Assembly: GCA_037443205.1 (NCBI GenBank)
Contig: JBBIOU010000001.1
Coordinates: 195,175-259,174, forward strand
Source of the DNA: JBBIOU01 sp037443205
GTDB taxonomy: Bacteria; Bacteroidota; Bacteroidia; Flavobacteriales_D; UBA2798
Length of the DNA stretch: 64,000 nt
Reading direction: 5' to 3'
Shown here: in pieces, positions 62,774 through 64,000 of the stretch
How the letters are laid out: the number at the start of each line of letters is the position of its first letter
Position numbering within the stretch: the stretch's first letter is position 1
Notes under the pieces: generated by a model
The model's database searches: none
What the model saw: only the letters and a program-made list of their open reading frames with translations
Told to the model about the DNA's origin: nothing
Made by a program: the position numbers and the translations under genes

Positions 62774-64000
62774 ATGAAACGCATTAATATTCTTTTTATC
62801 ATCTTATTTATCTTAGGTGTCGGTTTTATTAACTCATACTCGCAATGCGGTGCTACCCTCAATTGGACAAATCCTTCTTTTGAAAGTGGCACCACTCCTG
62901 CACATCAACTGCCATCCGGCTGGAGCAATTGCAACGGAACTACTTCTGATACCCAACCCGGAAATTGGGGCGTAAACGTGCCACCTTCAAATGGAAATAC
63001 ATATATCGGTCTTGTGTCTGCTCAGGGTTGGGACGAAACAGCCTCTCAGGCACTTTCAGGTTGTATGGTTGCAGGGCAAACCTATACCTTTACCGTAGAT
63101 ATTGCCACATTTGATGAAACCTCTACCCCCGGAGTTTGCGCTGGCCATATAGAATTATGGGCAGGCGGATTAACTCAAGGTGGTTCGGGGTGCGATTTCA
63201 GTCAAATGGTATGGTCATCGGGAATGTTGCCGCCACATAGCCCCGTATGGCAAACACAAACGATTACATTTACACCTTCCAACAATTGGTGCACTCTCAC
63301 ATTTCAAGCATTTGATGATGGTTGTGGGTCAGGCTCATTTTATGTACTTATTGATAATCTAAGTCCGGTTACTTCTTCGGTAAATATTTCTGCTGTTCCG
63401 GGTGCTTGTCAACCAGGAAATGTATATAATGTTTCAGGCACAATCACTACGAATAATCCACCAGCTACAGGTACGCTAACTATAACCAATAGCTGCGGAG
63501 GACCACCCATTGTCTTAAATCCCCCTTTTGCTACAAACATTCCCTATTCATTTACAGGTTTACCTGCAAACTCTTCGGCCTGTACCGTAACAGGTGTTTT
63601 TTCTGCCGACCCCAGTTGTGTAATGACCAGTAATTATAATGCCCCTGCCCCCTGCTCTTCTTGTTCAGTCTCAGCTACAAGCACTAATATCACCTGTTTT
63701 GGACTAAACAATGGTACCGCAACAGCAACCAACCCTACGGGTACAGGTCCGTTTTCATATTCATGGAATACCACACCCGTGCAAAACACACAAACAGCTT
63801 CTAATCTAAGTCCCGGAACTTATACGGTTACCTTAACAGATGCTACCGGATGTATTGCCACTGCCAATGTAACTATTACTGAACCTACGCAATTAAACGC
63901 TAATATCACACCTACACATATTAATTGTTTTGGTGCCAGCACCGGTTCGGCTACTGCCAATCCTAACGGTGGCACTCCTCCTTTCCTCCTTATAGCTATT
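62774..64000 (+). CDS. SprB-repeat secreted protein, 3' end beyond window
   Basis: The frame is open from the ATG at 62774 to the window end, at least 409 residues. A signal peptide (ILFIILFILGVGFINSYS) is followed by a beta-sandwich domain, possibly carbohydrate-binding (LNWTNPSFESGTTPAHQLPS ... GSFYVLIDNL), and Cys-rich Ig-like modules. SprB-type repeats follow (NITCFGLNNGTATATNPTGT, then TYTVTLTDATGCIATANV). It is probably an adhesin exported by the T9SS. In the last 20 bases the expected SYS-type continuation of a repeat is replaced by LLIAI, which looks like small insertions shifting the frame at the edge. Confidence 0.85.
   Translation, partial: MKRINILFIILFILGVGFINSYSQCGATLNWTNPSFESGTTPAHQLPSGWSNCNGTTSDTQPGNWGVNVPPSNGNTYIGLVSAQGWDETASQALSGCMVAGQTYTFTVDIATFDETSTPGVCAGHIELWAGGLTQGGSGCDFSQMVWSSGMLPPHSPVWQTQTITFTPSNNWCTLTFQAFDDGCGSGSFYVLIDNLSPVTSSVNISAVPGACQPGNVYNVSGTITTNNPPATGTLTITNSCGGPPIVLNPPFATNIPYSFTGLPANSSACTVTGVFSADPSCVMTSNYNAPAPCSSCSVSATSTNITCFGLNNGTATATNPTGTGPFSYSWNTTPVQNTQTASNLSPGTYTVTLTDATGCIATANVTITEPTQLNANITPTHINCFGASTGSATANPNGGTPPFLLIAI

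Overview
The window looks like chromosomal DNA of a low-GC member of the phylum Bacteroidota, most likely a Chitinophagales/Sphingobacteriales-type or similar environmental lineage. The reasons are a dense set of type IX secretion (T9SS) genes (porU, porV, gldJ and two porP/sprF paralogues), several secreted proteins with Por-type or gliding-type C-terminal sorting domains, Bacteroidota-style promoter elements (TAnnTTTG), few Shine-Dalgarno sequences, and housekeeping genes typical of the phylum. The genus cannot be told from the sequence.

Layout. 1-11 kb: the 3' part of fbp, then a leftward cluster (NSS transporter, a 45-residue partner protein, a HhH protein, apt, acyl-CoA dehydrogenase), a DUF2795 protein with a clear terminator, a corrinoid adenosyltransferase, an M1 aminopeptidase lipoprotein, and rightward a biotinyl carrier protein with a Tat-dependent superoxide dismutase. 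11-23 kb: a choice-of-anchor I T9SS cargo protein split by an in-frame stop, an M1 metallopeptidase with a barrel-like C-terminus, lpxH, tRNA-His, and a subtilase cargo protein. 23-30.5 kb: an M15 peptidase, comEC, murF, gldJ and porP/sprF. 30.7-37.5 kb: porU-porV-ispF-hemB. 37.7-40.6 kb: serA-like, DUF1015 and yggS genes on the minus strand. 40.9-44.1 kb: an ECF sigma factor, a membrane-spanning anti-sigma-like/barrel-like protein and a second porP/sprF. 44.2-50.1 kb: a leftward housekeeping run (MBL hydrolase, nucleoside phosphorylase, SirB1-like, KdsC-like, T9SS cargo protein, amidohydrolase). 50.2-54.6 kb: a methyltransferase and a large PKD/SprB-like gliding-type cargo protein. 54.6-62.2 kb: an IS remnant, then a type I restriction-modification operon. 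62.8-64 kb: the start of another SprB-repeat surface protein, open at the window edge.

The most unusual region is the type I restriction-modification locus. The gene order is hsdR, GxxExxY, hsdS, RAYT, hsdM. The GxxExxY gene sits in a 516-bp cassette with imperfect terminal inverted repeats of about 41 bp. The left repeat supplies the stop codon of hsdR, and the GxxExxY stop overlaps the hsdS start. Removing the cassette in silico restores a direct hsdR/hsdS overlap. A REP-type (Y1) transposase gene is spliced between hsdS and hsdM and overlaps both. hsdR and the transposase gene each carry a perfect long palindrome inside the coding sequence, 22 and 28 bp. Imperfect direct repeats flank the whole locus, and an attC-like hairpin lies downstream.

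Other structure outside genes: a MITE-like element of about 140 bp present twice (37.6 and 50.9 kb), a palindromic intergenic element of about 98 bp present twice (19.4 and 34.7 kb), and a short intergenic motif present three times.

Together the genes describe a cell with T9SS-dependent protein display, possibly with a dedicated sigma/anti-sigma switch next to one PorP/SprF, in a genome invaded by small palindromic and cassette-like elements.
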